DNA from: CAZPXZ01 sp965219495
GTDB lineage: Bacteria; Pseudomonadota; Alphaproteobacteria; Rhodobacterales; CAZPXZ01
Direction of reading: 5' to 3'
NCBI GenBank assembly: GCA_965219495.1
Contig: OZ244777.1
Span: 3,658,001 to 3,722,000 of the forward strand
Length of the DNA: 64,000 nt
The position numbers and the translations under genes are program-made. Shown one piece after another: positions 8,701-17,398 of the stretch. The notes below the pieces were generated by a model. It had not been told where the DNA came from. It saw nothing but the letters and a program-made list of their open reading frames with translations, and did not search any database. Within the stretch, counting starts at the first letter, position 1; the number at the start of each line of letters is the position of its first letter.

Positions 8701-9862
8701 ACCGGTGTCGACGCTGGCCGAAAAACCCCTCATTGATCATTCTTTCAATCAGTTTCGGCTTGCGGTCGTGCGTAGCGCGGAACGCATTCACCATGGCCTG
8801 GAATTCACGCTGCGTCCCTTGCAATTCGGCCAGTTCCCGCAGGTCGACGAGGAGAGACACGGTATCCACGTAGCGTTTGGAACTGGTCGATGCGAGCAGA
8901 CCATCAATTGTGGACCAGACCTCGGATTCCTTTCCCCGGAGGGACTCAATATGGGCTTTCCTTTTTCTCTCGGCCTCCCGCTGCTGCTCGATCATCTTCC
9001 TGTCTCGCTCCTTGGCCTCCCTCGCCCGTCTCGCTTTGCCCAGGACGCGAGCTCGCTCATTCAGTTCGCTGACGGTTCGCCTGGGCCCGGAAGACAGAGA
9101 AGCATCCCCGAAGTTCGATCCGAGCGCCCGTTGACGGAGCTGGGCGACCAGATTCGGCTGATCATCCGCGATCAGCCCTGACAGCAGACCGTCCCTTTCC
9201 TCGGGAGGCAGCCCGGAAACCCACGCAGCGATACGGTTCCTGACCAAGGATGCGCTTGGGAGGGCCGCACTGCTTTCAGAGGCGGCGACAACGAGATCAG
9301 GGTTGATGCGCAGAAATTCGGCGAAGCAATCGAGAGGCTCGTCGAGTTCAGCCAAACCCGGAGGTACCGTGGGCTCGAATGCGTCGTCCTCGACTTCGCA
9401 CGACTCGGTCCCAAGCAGCCATCCGAGATAGAGGGCCCGACGGTCGCCGCGCAGCAACGCCGCCCGGGTGTGAATGAGCGTCGCCATCCATTCGGTTCCG
9501 TCCTCCCAACCGTAACCTCCTTCCTCTTGGCGCTCGAACGACAAAACCACGTGTTCGCCGACCTGCATACAGCTAAGTCCATCCCCAGACTCAAATTCCG
9601 TCGCAGCGCCCGCATTGAACAACGATGCGGGAACGCGGGTCATGAACCATCGGGTTCCCCAACTGGCAACATGGATGAAGGCATCGAAGTATTTTTGGAG
9701 CAGTTCCTTGGGGTCGCCCCGGAAGTCACCGTAGTTGTAGACCACCACAAAGCTGTTCCGCGTGATCTCGGCTCTCGAGGAGTATCGACCGAGCTCCTTA
9801 ATCTCCGCATCCGTCAACTGTCGGTCGATAGCCCGGAATTCGAAATACTGATATTCGCTCAT
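8699..9862 (-). CDS. Uncharacterised 387-residue protein with C-terminal coiled coil
   Basis: I recall similar conserved hypothetical proteins beginning MSEYQYFEF, sometimes next to SWIM zinc-finger genes, but know no function. The start is taken at the ATG at 9862 (preceded by GAGGTGGAG); the frame is open further upstream without homology. The N-terminal half has aromatic-rich blocks (VVVYNYGDFRGDPKELLQKY, then WGTRWFMTRVP) and an acidic middle. Residues about 270-340 are strongly charged and helical (RARREAKERDRKMIEQQ-like), a likely coiled coil. No signal peptide, membrane segment or catalytic motif is evident. Its stop lies exactly where the methylase remnant ends, so it may have arrived with the event that cut that gene. 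Confidence 0.65.
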   Translation of the reverse strand: MSEYQYFEFRAIDRQLTDAEIKELGRYSSRAEITRNSFVVVYNYGDFRGDPKELLQKYFDAFIHVASWGTRWFMTRVPASLFNAGAATEFESGDGLSCMQVGEHVVLSFERQEEGGYGWEDGTEWMATLIHTRAALLRGDRRALYLGWLLGTESCEVEDDAFEPTVPPGLAELDEPLDCFAEFLRINPDLVVAASESSAALPSASLVRNRIAAWVSGLPPEERDGLLSGLIADDQPNLVAQLRQRALGSNFGDASLSSGPRRTVSELNERARVLGKARRAREAKERDRKMIEQQREAERKRKAHIESLRGKESEVWSTIDGLLASTSSKRYVDTVSLLVDLRELAELQGTQREFQAMVNAFRATHDRKPKLIERMINEGFFGQRRHR

Positions 9863-10309
9863 CTCCACCTCATTGGCTTCGCTCGCCCTTGCAGGCGCAT
9901 GTCCAGAACAATCGTCTTCATCTGCGCCGTCGCCTGGACCGAGGCGCTTTTCCCCAGCCGCTTGCACAGCGCCGCATCGCCGAATTCATTCACCACCCGG
10001 TTCGACCTGTCAAGATCGTCATCCAGGGCGCCCGGGACAAGTTTTCTTCCGGGCTAGTCGACATATTCCGTGCCGGGATTGGTTGCGAGGGCGTCTGAAG
10101 CGGGACCCTTTGGTCCCGAATCCGGGCGATTTGCGAGTCGTCGACCTCCGCCAAGACGCTGGACGAGGGAATCGGTTGGAAAGTTCTGTGTTCCGGTCGC
10201 GTCGAGGCGCTCTTGTCGGCGACGGGAGCGGCGGGGACGGGATGGTTCGGCACGATTGCCGGGCGCAGTGATATAGGAACCGGGCGCGCAGTGAGGTTCG
10301 GTTTTCGGA
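9863..10309. other. About 450 bases with no supported gene
   Basis: Minus-strand sequence just upstream of the 8699-9862 gene is open in two frames but resembles nothing I know. No SWIM zinc-finger partner, which I would look for here, can be read. The rest is GC-rich sequence leading into the ISAs1 remnant. Confidence 0.4.
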
Positions 10310-10755
10310 AGTGTAATCCGGGTCATTCTCGAGGAAGTCGAGGACCGTCAGGATATTGCAGTTCAGTCTTCGCAGAGTTGGCGCGACCTCGCGGCCGCAG
10401 GCCTTGATAGGGCCGATCGCGAAGCGCCGCAAACGGGGGGTGTTCTCGGAACCGCATCCGGTGTGGAGGCGGCTGCGGTTTTCGTCCCAACGCCGGTCCA
10501 AGAAATGATGCGCGGCGTTCTCGACGCGTCAATGCCCGCGGTTGAGTGTCAGAATTCTCTCCGCATTGGCGGCGCCGTGGGCAATCTCGGTACTGGTCTT
10601 TCCGGATTTCTTGTCGATCCGGCCGCGGTGGATCATGAAGGCCTGTCCGGTACCGGGGAATGCCAGGAAGCCGTCCGTTCGGTGGTCGTCCAAACGGCGC
10701 GCTGCTCGATGCGCCCATGAGCCAGGCAGGCTTTGGGCTCTCGCAAAATAAGGTT
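10310..10755 (-). pseudogene. ISAs1-family transposase, C-terminal remnant
   Basis: On the minus strand the sequence reads AHGRIEQRAVWTTTERT, GQAFMIHRGRIDKKSGKTS, RILTLNRGH then a TGA (10529-10531) where a Trp is expected, VENAAHHFLDRRWDENRSRL, LRRFAIGPIKA and LDFLENDPDYT. This is the C-terminal third of an ISAs1 DDE transposase, including the region of the catalytic glutamate. The N-terminal part is absent, cut where the ISAzo13 element begins. At least one stop and one frame change mark it as dead. It is a different copy from the DruA-ISAs1 remnant at 33-37 kb. Confidence 0.75.
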
Positions 10756-10789
10756 CTATGTGTGGGAGATGTGCCGCAGTTGGCCCCCA

Positions 10790-12060
10790 AGGAGAATTCT
10801 TTGACTCAGGCGGTGAAGGCCAGGTTTGCCGCGTTGACTCCGCTGCCCGGCGAGCGTAGCCGTCAGCGGTGGGATCGAGCGCGTCGCTGAGGCGACAGGG
10901 AAATCTCGGACCACGACCTGGGCCGATCTCAAGGAGCTGGACCGGCCTTTGGAGAACGGAATGGCGTCGGGTCGGGTGGAGGAGGCAAGTCGCTCACTGC
11001 TCACGATACGGGTCTTGTGGCAGCGCTGGAGAGGCTGGGTGGTTTGGTGACGCGCGGCGACCCGACCGGTCCGTTGCGGTGGACGAGCAGCAGTGCGGCG
11101 CAGCTGACGAAGGAACTCGGGACGGCTGGCCATCGGGTGAGCGAGCGCACGGTAAACCGGCTCCTGCGTGAGGCGGGCTACAGCCTCCACACTATCAGCA
11201 AGACGCTGAAGGGCCACCAGCATCCGGATCGGAACGCGCAGTTTCGGCGCATCCAGCGGCGGGCGCCGACGTTTCAGGAGTTGGTTCAGCCGGTTGTCTC
11301 GGTTGATACGAAGGAATTGGGGTTGGCGGGGCTTTTCAGCAATGGCGGGCGGAAATGGCATCGCAATGGAGAGCCAGTGCCGATGCGGTTCCATGACATC
11401 CCCGACAAGGAGCTTGGCAAGGCGATTCCCTGCAGAGTTTCTGATGTCGCCACCCACACGGGATGGGTGAGTGTCGGGGTCGATCACCACACGGCGGCGT
11501 TTGCGGTCGAGACCTTTCGGCGCTGGTGGAAGCGGACGGTTGCGCTTGCCGATCCGCGCGCGCAACGCTTGCTGATCACCGTCGGCGTGGGCGGTTCCAA
11601 CCGCAGGCGCAACCGCAAGTGGAAATGGGAGTTGCAGAGGTTCGCCGGCGACACCGGCTTCGGGATATCGGTGTGCGGTTTCCCGCCGTGCGCCAGCAAG
11701 TAGAACAAGATCGAGCACCGGATTTTCTGCCAAATCACCAAGAATTGGCAGGGGTGACCGCTGGTCAGTCACGAGGCGGTCGTGAATCCGATCGGACACA
11801 TGATAAGAAAGCACGGTCTCGCAATTCCTTCCGAGTTGGACGAGAACATCTGCCCGACGGGCCAACCGGTGACAGAACAACAGATGGAGAGCCTGTTCCT
11901 CAAGCGGGACAGGGTTCATGGCGCGTGGAAATACACGCTCCTGCCGAGGAAGGACGCCTACGACGTCTACAATTGCGTTAGAAATGTTCCCGAGGGACCG
12001 CATGCGTTGGCCAAAGCCTGTCGTCATCTACTGGAGTTTGGAGAAGGTGTAGAAGGATTC
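10790..12060 (+). pseudogene. ISAzo13-family transposase, decayed
   Basis: The start reads in one frame (VSGGIERVAEATGKSRTT, VEEASRS), then shifts near 10990 into the main frame from 11017. That frame carries RGDPTGPLRWTSSSAAQLT, VSERTVNRLLREAGYSL, the catalytic aspartate region VVSVDTKEL, VGVDHHTAAFAVETFRRWW and LLITVGVGGSNRR. The ISAzo13 C-terminus follows but is split by TAG at 11701-11703 (a Trp in relatives: FPPCASK-stop-NKIEH) and TGA at 11755-11757 (LVSHEAVVN follows). After the second stop the frame is open to about 12105. Two in-frame stops and a frameshift show a dead element. Confidence 0.8.
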
Positions 12061-12131
12061 AGGAATATCGACGCAAAATTCAGAGCTCCTGACATTCCGG
12101 CATAAGAAGTGAATATTTCCAGGCATTTGAC

Positions 12132-12160
12132 TTGACATCTGCGTGGGGAATCGGCATAAT
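12132..12160 (+). promoter_or_regulatory. Sigma70-type promoter of the IS transposase
   Basis: TTGACA (12132-12137) and CATAAT (12155-12160) are separated by 17 bases, a near-consensus housekeeping promoter. Transcription would start near 12167, which rules out the GTG at 12143 as translation start and supports the ATG at 12200. The same promoter is present in copy B (44926-44954, minus strand). Confidence 0.7.
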
Positions 12161-12199
12161 TCGGATTTATCCAATCATCCCCGCCGAGGAATTCCGATC

Positions 12200-14392
12200 A
12201 TGCTGCCTGCCCGTCTTGGCTTCATTCCCGACAACGCCATCGTCATCAGCGACCAGTGCGCCATCGCCTGGGAGGACGGCCGCCTGGCGGTGTTCAACTC
12301 GGGCGGGGTGATTTTCTCGGCTCCCGACGGCGACCGCCAGGGCGTTCGGACGGCGATGGGGATGCTGGCTTCCCTTGGGTTGGCAAGCGTGACGCAGTTG
12401 GCGGAAGCGTTCGGGGTTTCGCGCAACACCATTTACAACAACCGGGATGCGTATGAGCGGGGCGGGGTGGCGGCGCTTGCGGACGCCCGGGGTCCGCGCG
12501 GCGGCTACAAGCTGACGGCGGAGAAGCTGGCGGCGGCGCAGGGTCTGCTGGACGCGGGCGGCTCGGTGCGGGGGACGGCGCGGGCGCTGGGTGTTTCGCA
12601 CACGGCGCTGCAGTACGCGCTGCGGCAGGGCTGGCTGCGCAGGGGCGGCGCGGCGGATTCGGCGGATCCGGGATCGCAGCCATCGGCGCGCTCGGCGGCG
12701 GACGCGACCTGTGAAGGGGGCATCGGCGTCAAGCGCTCGGAGGAGCGGCTGCTGGCGCGGACGGGGGCGCTGGACGAGGCTCCGGCGGTGTTCGAAGCGG
12801 CGGAGGCGGTTTCCGGCGCGGGCGTGCTTCTGGCTTTGCCTGCGTTGCTGGGCGAGGGACTGGTGGAGGCGGCGGAGACGATCTACGGGCGGCTGAAGAA
12901 CGGTTTTTTCGGCCTTCGCAGCGTGCTGTTGACGCTGGCGTTCATGGCGCTGCTGCGGATCCGGAGCGCCGAGCAACTGAAGGGCCATGCGCCGGGGGAG
13001 CTGGGCCTGGACCGGGCGCCGGAGATGAAGACGCTGCGCCGCAAGCTGCGGGAGATCGGCGCCCGGGGGCTGGTGCGGCGACTGGCGGAAGCGCTGGCGC
13101 GGCGCTGGATGTCGGCGTCGCCCGGGCTGGTGGGGATGTTGTATATCGACGGGCATGTGCGGCCGTACCACGGCCGCAAGCACCGGCTTCCGAAGACCTT
13201 CGTGCCGCGTCGGCGGCTGTGCCTTCCGGCCACCACCGATGTCTGGGTGCACGATGCCGCGGCGCAACCGTGGCTGTTCGTGACGGCGGCCGCCAACGAC
13301 GGGCTGCTGTCGATGCTGAACAAGGAGATTCTGCCGGACGTGCGAGCGCAGGTTGGCGCCGGCCGGCGGGTGACCCTGGTGTTCGACCGTGAAGGCTGGA
13401 GCCCGGAGACGTTCCAGCGCTGGTTCAAGGCCGGCTTCGACGTGCTGACCTACCGCAAGGGGCGCTACGCGCCGTGGCCGGAAGCGGCGTTCGATGCCTT
13501 CGAAGATCCGGCCCAAGCCGGCGCTTCGAAGCCGGCGGTCTACCGCCTTGCCGAAGGCGAGGCCCGGTTCGGCAAAGGCGGGTCGTTCCGCATGCGGGAA
13601 GTCCGCAGGCTGTGCGCCAACGGCCATCAGACTTCGGTGCTGACGACGCGCCGGGACCTGCCGATCGCCGAGGTGGCCTCGCGGATGTTCGCGCGCTGGC
13701 GGCAGGAGAACTTCTTCCGGTACATGCGCCACGAGTTCGCGCTGGACCATCTGTGCTGCCGGGCGGTGGAGCCGGACGATGCGGCTCGCCTCGTGCCCAA
13801 CCCGCTGCGCAGGCAGTTGAAGAAGGACCGTGAACGCCTGGAGCGCCAGGCCGGACGCCTGGAGCGGAAGAAGAAGAAGATGCAGGATCTGCGGGAAGCC
13901 GACGCCGGCAGCGCCCGGCGCCAGGCGAAGCGCGCCGCCGCCCTCGCCGCCCTTGAGCAGCAGATCCAGGAGGTCGAAACCCGGATCGAGGAATGCCGCG
14001 CCCGCTTCGCCGAGGCCCCGGAAAAAGTGCCCTTCGCAGACACGTTGGACGGACAGCAAGCCGTCAAACTCGAAACCGAGCGGAAAATCTTCACCGACCT
14101 CATCCGCACCATCGCCTACCGGGCCGAAAGCGCCATGCTCGCCGCCGCCGGGCCGCTGCTCAGCCGCGACGCCGAAGAAGGGCGCGCTTTCCTGAAGGCG
14201 GTGTTCCAGACCCCGGCAGACCTGATCCCCAGCGAGGACGGCGAAGAACTCCTCGTGCGCTTCCACTCCATGGCGCAGCCGCGCTTCAACCGAGCCTTGC
14301 GGGCCCTGTGCGAAGCTGCCACTGCCCAGCAAATCAACTATCCGGGAACCCGCCGGCGAATGGTCTATCAAGGCCCGCCCGGTTCAACTTGA
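12200..14392 (+). CDS. Transposase of the 2.3-kb IS, copy A
   Basis: 730 residues from the ATG at 12200 (AGGA nine bases upstream). Residues about 60-150 carry two helix-turn-helix units (TQLAEAFGVSRNTIYNN and VRGTARALGVSHTALQYAL). The middle has YIDGHVRPYHG, VTLVFDREGWSPETF and, near the C-terminal third, RWRQENFFRYMRHEFALDHL, the last resembling the Y-R-W-x-E-x-x-F catalytic block of IS4-like DDE transposases. A highly charged coiled-coil stretch (RLERQAGRLERKKKKMQDL) follows. I do not recognise the named IS family. Compared with copy B it lacks four residues (LVLG) after GELG, from a 12-bp deletion between CTGGG repeats. Confidence 0.85.
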   Translation: MLPARLGFIPDNAIVISDQCAIAWEDGRLAVFNSGGVIFSAPDGDRQGVRTAMGMLASLGLASVTQLAEAFGVSRNTIYNNRDAYERGGVAALADARGPRGGYKLTAEKLAAAQGLLDAGGSVRGTARALGVSHTALQYALRQGWLRRGGAADSADPGSQPSARSAADATCEGGIGVKRSEERLLARTGALDEAPAVFEAAEAVSGAGVLLALPALLGEGLVEAAETIYGRLKNGFFGLRSVLLTLAFMALLRIRSAEQLKGHAPGELGLDRAPEMKTLRRKLREIGARGLVRRLAEALARRWMSASPGLVGMLYIDGHVRPYHGRKHRLPKTFVPRRRLCLPATTDVWVHDAAAQPWLFVTAAANDGLLSMLNKEILPDVRAQVGAGRRVTLVFDREGWSPETFQRWFKAGFDVLTYRKGRYAPWPEAAFDAFEDPAQAGASKPAVYRLAEGEARFGKGGSFRMREVRRLCANGHQTSVLTTRRDLPIAEVASRMFARWRQENFFRYMRHEFALDHLCCRAVEPDDAARLVPNPLRRQLKKDRERLERQAGRLERKKKKMQDLREADAGSARRQAKRAAALAALEQQIQEVETRIEECRARFAEAPEKVPFADTLDGQQAVKLETERKIFTDLIRTIAYRAESAMLAAAGPLLSRDAEEGRAFLKAVFQTPADLIPSEDGEELLVRFHSMAQPRFNRALRALCEAATAQQINYPGTRRRMVYQGPPGST

Positions 14393-14614
14393 AATGTGCC
14401 TATGTCAGGAGCTCTGAAATTCAGGTTCGTCGATAGCTTTGGCCTGACTTCGGTGCGTCAATTCGTTGAAGAAACACGCATTCTGCAAAACCGTTCCCCC
14501 GATCAATGGCAGCAAGACGCCTTCGGCCAAGTCGACGCCTGGTCGCATGCCCTTGGCTTGCGAGAGTAAAGCCCGCAGGCACATACGGCACAGCACAACC
14601 ACATACAACAATTG

Positions 14615-14632
14615 TTTTACCAGTTGATAAAA
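14615..14632. promoter_or_regulatory. Candidate operator upstream of preT
   Basis: TTTTACCAGTTGATAAAA, an imperfect palindrome (14 of 18 positions symmetric), lies 50 bases before the preT start in an AT-rich pocket. It does not match the RutR box found at 18947-18962. The rest of the stretch between the IS (ends 14416) and preT shows no gene. Confidence 0.3.
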
Positions 14633-14682
14633 TAAATTCCCTGTGTCATCGTAGAAACGCATCGACGGAGCGGAGGAGATCG

Positions 14683-16017
14683 ATGGGATCCGACATTCGC
14701 ACACCCGGGGTCGCGAGTGGCCGGCTTGACGCCAAGGCCATCGCGGACAACTTCAGCGATCTTCATCCGCCTCTCGGCGGGCACGAGGCAATGGTCGCCG
14801 CCGACCGTTGCTACTTCTGCTACGACGCGCCTTGCGTGAGCGCCTGCCCGACGACCATCGATATTCCACTCTTCATACGGCAGATCGGCACCGGAACGCC
14901 GGAAGCGGCGGCCAGGACGATCTTTGACCAGAACATCCTTGGAGGCATGTGCGCGCGCGTGTGCCCGACGGAAGACCTTTGCGAGCAAGCCTGTGTTCGG
15001 GAAGCGAGCGAGGGAAAGCCGGTAGAGATCGGCCGGCTTCAACGCTTCGCCACCGACAGGCTGATGGGGGAGGACGATCACCCGTACGTTCGGGAAGCGT
15101 CGAGCGGGAAAAAGGCGGCCGTCGTGGGGGCGGGACCGGCCGGTCTCGCCTGTGCGCACCGCCTGGCGATGAAGGGGCACGACGTTGAGATATTCGAGGC
15201 GAAAGAGAAAGGTGGCGGGCTGAATGAATACGGGATCGCCGCCTACAAGACCGTGAACGACTTTGCCCAGGAAGAGCTTTCCTGGCTTCTTGGAATTGGC
15301 GGAATCACCGTGCGTTACGGGCGGGGGCTGGGGAAGGAAGTTTCCCTTGCGGAGTTGACGGCCGGGTACGATGCGGTCTTTCTCGGAATTGGCATGGATG
15401 GCGTGAACCAACTCGGTGTGCGAGGGGCGGATCGCCCGGGCGTGGAAGACGCGGTGCGGTTTATCGCCGACTTGCGCCAGTCGGAAGACAAAACGGATAT
15501 TCCGGTGGGACGAAAAGTCGTGGTGATCGGCGGTGGCATGACGGCAGTGGATGCTGCGGTGCAGTCGCGGCTGCTCGGAGCGGAGGACGTTACGATCGCC
15601 TACCGCCGTGGCCGGGAAGCCATGAGCGCTTCCGGCTACGAGCAGGAACTCGCTTCGTCCAAGGGCGTACGGATCCTCTGCAATCTGCAGCCGCAGGAGA
15701 TCGATAGACGGAATGGCGGTGTAAGAGTGGCATTCGCCTATACCGACACCGCAAGCGGCAGGATCGAGGGGTCCGAAGAGTCCCTGACGATGGAAGCCGA
15801 TCAGGTGCTGAAGGCGATCGGGCAAAGAATCGAAGGCGTGCCGGAAGAACTCGCGATCGACAACGGCAAAATTTCCGTTGACCCGCATGGGCGAACCTCC
15901 ATCCGCGGAGTCTGGGCCGGCGGCGACTGTGTGGCGGACGGGGACGACTTGACGGTGACGGCGGTGGCGCAAGGCCGGGACGCCGCCGAGGACATGCATG
16001 CGACTCTTCTGGGGTGA
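14683..16017 (+). CDS. preT: NAD-dependent dihydropyrimidine dehydrogenase subunit PreT
   Basis: 444 residues from the ATG at 14683, preceded by GGAGGAG. The N-terminal domain carries iron-sulfur cysteines (CYFCYDAPCVSACPTTIDI, then MCARVCPTEDLCEQACV), followed by two nucleotide-binding folds: FAD at AAVVGAGPAGLACAHRLA and NAD(P) at VVVIGGGMTAVDAAVQS, and the closing GVWAGGDCV. This is the glutamate-synthase-small-subunit-like electron-input subunit, which takes electrons from NADH and passes them to PreA. Together they reduce uracil and thymine to dihydropyrimidines, the first step of reductive degradation. preA follows after 52 bases in the same direction. Length matches the family. Confidence 0.93.
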   Translation: MGSDIRTPGVASGRLDAKAIADNFSDLHPPLGGHEAMVAADRCYFCYDAPCVSACPTTIDIPLFIRQIGTGTPEAAARTIFDQNILGGMCARVCPTEDLCEQACVREASEGKPVEIGRLQRFATDRLMGEDDHPYVREASSGKKAAVVGAGPAGLACAHRLAMKGHDVEIFEAKEKGGGLNEYGIAAYKTVNDFAQEELSWLLGIGGITVRYGRGLGKEVSLAELTAGYDAVFLGIGMDGVNQLGVRGADRPGVEDAVRFIADLRQSEDKTDIPVGRKVVVIGGGMTAVDAAVQSRLLGAEDVTIAYRRGREAMSASGYEQELASSKGVRILCNLQPQEIDRRNGGVRVAFAYTDTASGRIEGSEESLTMEADQVLKAIGQRIEGVPEELAIDNGKISVDPHGRTSIRGVWAGGDCVADGDDLTVTAVAQGRDAAEDMHATLLG

Positions 16018-16069
16018 TTGGGAATCGCCCGGGACCCCGATCCGGGGGCAATGACGAAAGGATCCGAAC

Positions 16070-17374
16070 ATGGCCGATCTCACGACGGAATTTGCGGGCA
16101 TCAAGAGCCCGAATCCGTTCTGGCTGGCCTCCGCGCCGCCGACGGACAAGGAGTACAATGTCCGCCGCGCCTTCCAGGAAGGCTGGGGCGGCGTTGTCTG
16201 GAAGACGCTCGGTGAAGCCGGTCCGCCGATCGTAAATGTGAACGGTCCACGCTATGGCGCAGTCTGGGGCGCAGACCGGCGGCTCTTGGGCCTGAACAAT
16301 ATCGAACTGATCACCGACCGGCCGCTCGAATCGAACCTTCGGGACATCAAGATCATCAAGCGGGAGTATCCCGATCGCGCGGTAGTCGTTTCCTTGATGG
16401 TGCCCTGCGAAGAAGAGTGCTGGAAGCAGATTCTTCCGCTCGTGGAGGAAACCGGCGCCGACGGCGTCGAACTCAATTTCGGCTGTCCGCATGGAATGAG
16501 CGAAAGGGGCATGGGCTCGGCAGTCGGCCAGGTCCCGGACTACATCACCATGGTAACCCGCTGGTGCAAGTCGCATACGCGGATGCCGGTCATCGTGAAG
16601 CTGACCCCGAACATCACGGATATTCGCTTTCCCGCCCGGGCGGCGAAGGAGGGCGGCGCGGATGCGGTCTCGCTGATCAACACGCTGAGTTCGATCACCT
16701 CGGTGAACCTCGAGAATTTCAGCCCGGAACCGTGCATAGACGGCAAGGGAAGCCACGGCGGCTATTGCGGACCCGCGGTCAAGCCGATCGCGCTCTGCAT
16801 GGTCGCCGAGATCGCGCGCGACGAAGAAACCGCCAACCTGCCGATTTCCGGAATCGGAGGCGTGACCACCTGGAGAGACGCCGCGGAATTCCTGGCGCTC
16901 GGATCCGGAAATGTGCAGGTCTGCACGGCGGTCATGACGTACGGGTTCAAGATCGTCAAGGAAATGATCTCGGGGCTGGAGCAGTGGATGGTCGCCAAGG
17001 GGTTTTCGAGCGTCGGCGAATGCGTGGGCCGCGCCGTCCCCAATGTAACCGATTGGCAGTACCTCAATCTCAACTATGTCACCAAGGCGCGAATCAATCC
17101 GGAACTCTGCATCAAGTGCGGACGTTGCTACGCGGTTTGCGAGGATACCTCTCACCAGGCGATACGGATGACGGAGGAGAGGGCCTTCGAGGTCATCGAT
17201 GAGGAATGCGTCGCGTGCAACCTGTGCATCAATGTATGCCCGGTCGAAGACTGCATTACGATGGAAGAACTTGCGCCTGGAGAAGTTGACTTGCGCACCG
17301 GCGCGGTAGTGCAGGGCGCGCATGGCGACTGGACCACGCATCCGAACAACAGGATGTGCGCTGCTGCGACATAA
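16070..17374 (+). CDS. preA: NAD-dependent dihydropyrimidine dehydrogenase subunit PreA
   Basis: 434 residues, ATG at 16070 with AAGGATC upstream. The N-terminal 330 residues are an FMN barrel like dihydroorotate dehydrogenase (VELNFGCPHGMSERGMGSA, SLINTLSSITSVNLENFSPE, GIGGVTTWRDAAEFLALG). The C-terminal part has two 4Fe-4S clusters: CIKCGRCYAVCED and CVACNLCINVCPVEDC. The barrel reduces the 5,6-double bond of uracil or thymine with electrons relayed from PreT. Together with the downstream dihydropyrimidinase and amidohydrolase it makes up a complete reductive pyrimidine pathway. Confidence 0.94.
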   Translation: MADLTTEFAGIKSPNPFWLASAPPTDKEYNVRRAFQEGWGGVVWKTLGEAGPPIVNVNGPRYGAVWGADRRLLGLNNIELITDRPLESNLRDIKIIKREYPDRAVVVSLMVPCEEECWKQILPLVEETGADGVELNFGCPHGMSERGMGSAVGQVPDYITMVTRWCKSHTRMPVIVKLTPNITDIRFPARAAKEGGADAVSLINTLSSITSVNLENFSPEPCIDGKGSHGGYCGPAVKPIALCMVAEIARDEETANLPISGIGGVTTWRDAAEFLALGSGNVQVCTAVMTYGFKIVKEMISGLEQWMVAKGFSSVGECVGRAVPNVTDWQYLNLNYVTKARINPELCIKCGRCYAVCEDTSHQAIRMTEERAFEVIDEECVACNLCINVCPVEDCITMEELAPGEVDLRTGAVVQGAHGDWTTHPNNRMCAAAT

Positions 17375-17398
17375 GCGCCGGATCCCGGCCCGGGCGCC

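Larger units (their letters stand above)
12081..14416 (+). mobile_element. 2336-bp insertion sequence, copy A, unclassified DDE family
   Basis: Bounded by perfect 15-bp terminal inverted repeats, CAGAGCTCCTGACAT at 12081-12095 and its complement at 14402-14416, and flanked by a 5-bp target duplication AAATT (12076-12080 and 14417-14421). It contains one gene, the 730-residue transposase at 12200-14392. A second copy lies inverted at 42658-45005 and is 12 bp longer. The element landed just past the end of the ISAzo13 remnant. With its ends, promoter and gene intact it should be active. Confidence 0.93.

Noticed and set aside
10756..12027. A 423-codon minus-strand frame across the ISAzo13 remnant.
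   Set aside because: The plus strand reads recognisable ISAzo13 sequence through the same bases; the minus frame is Arg/Pro-rich shadow.
12167..14371. A 734-codon open frame on the minus strand opposite the IS transposase (and its twin at 42703-44919).
   Set aside because: It is the antisense shadow of the GC-rich transposase gene: Arg/Pro/His/Gln-rich, no domains, and it exists in both copies only because the sense gene does.
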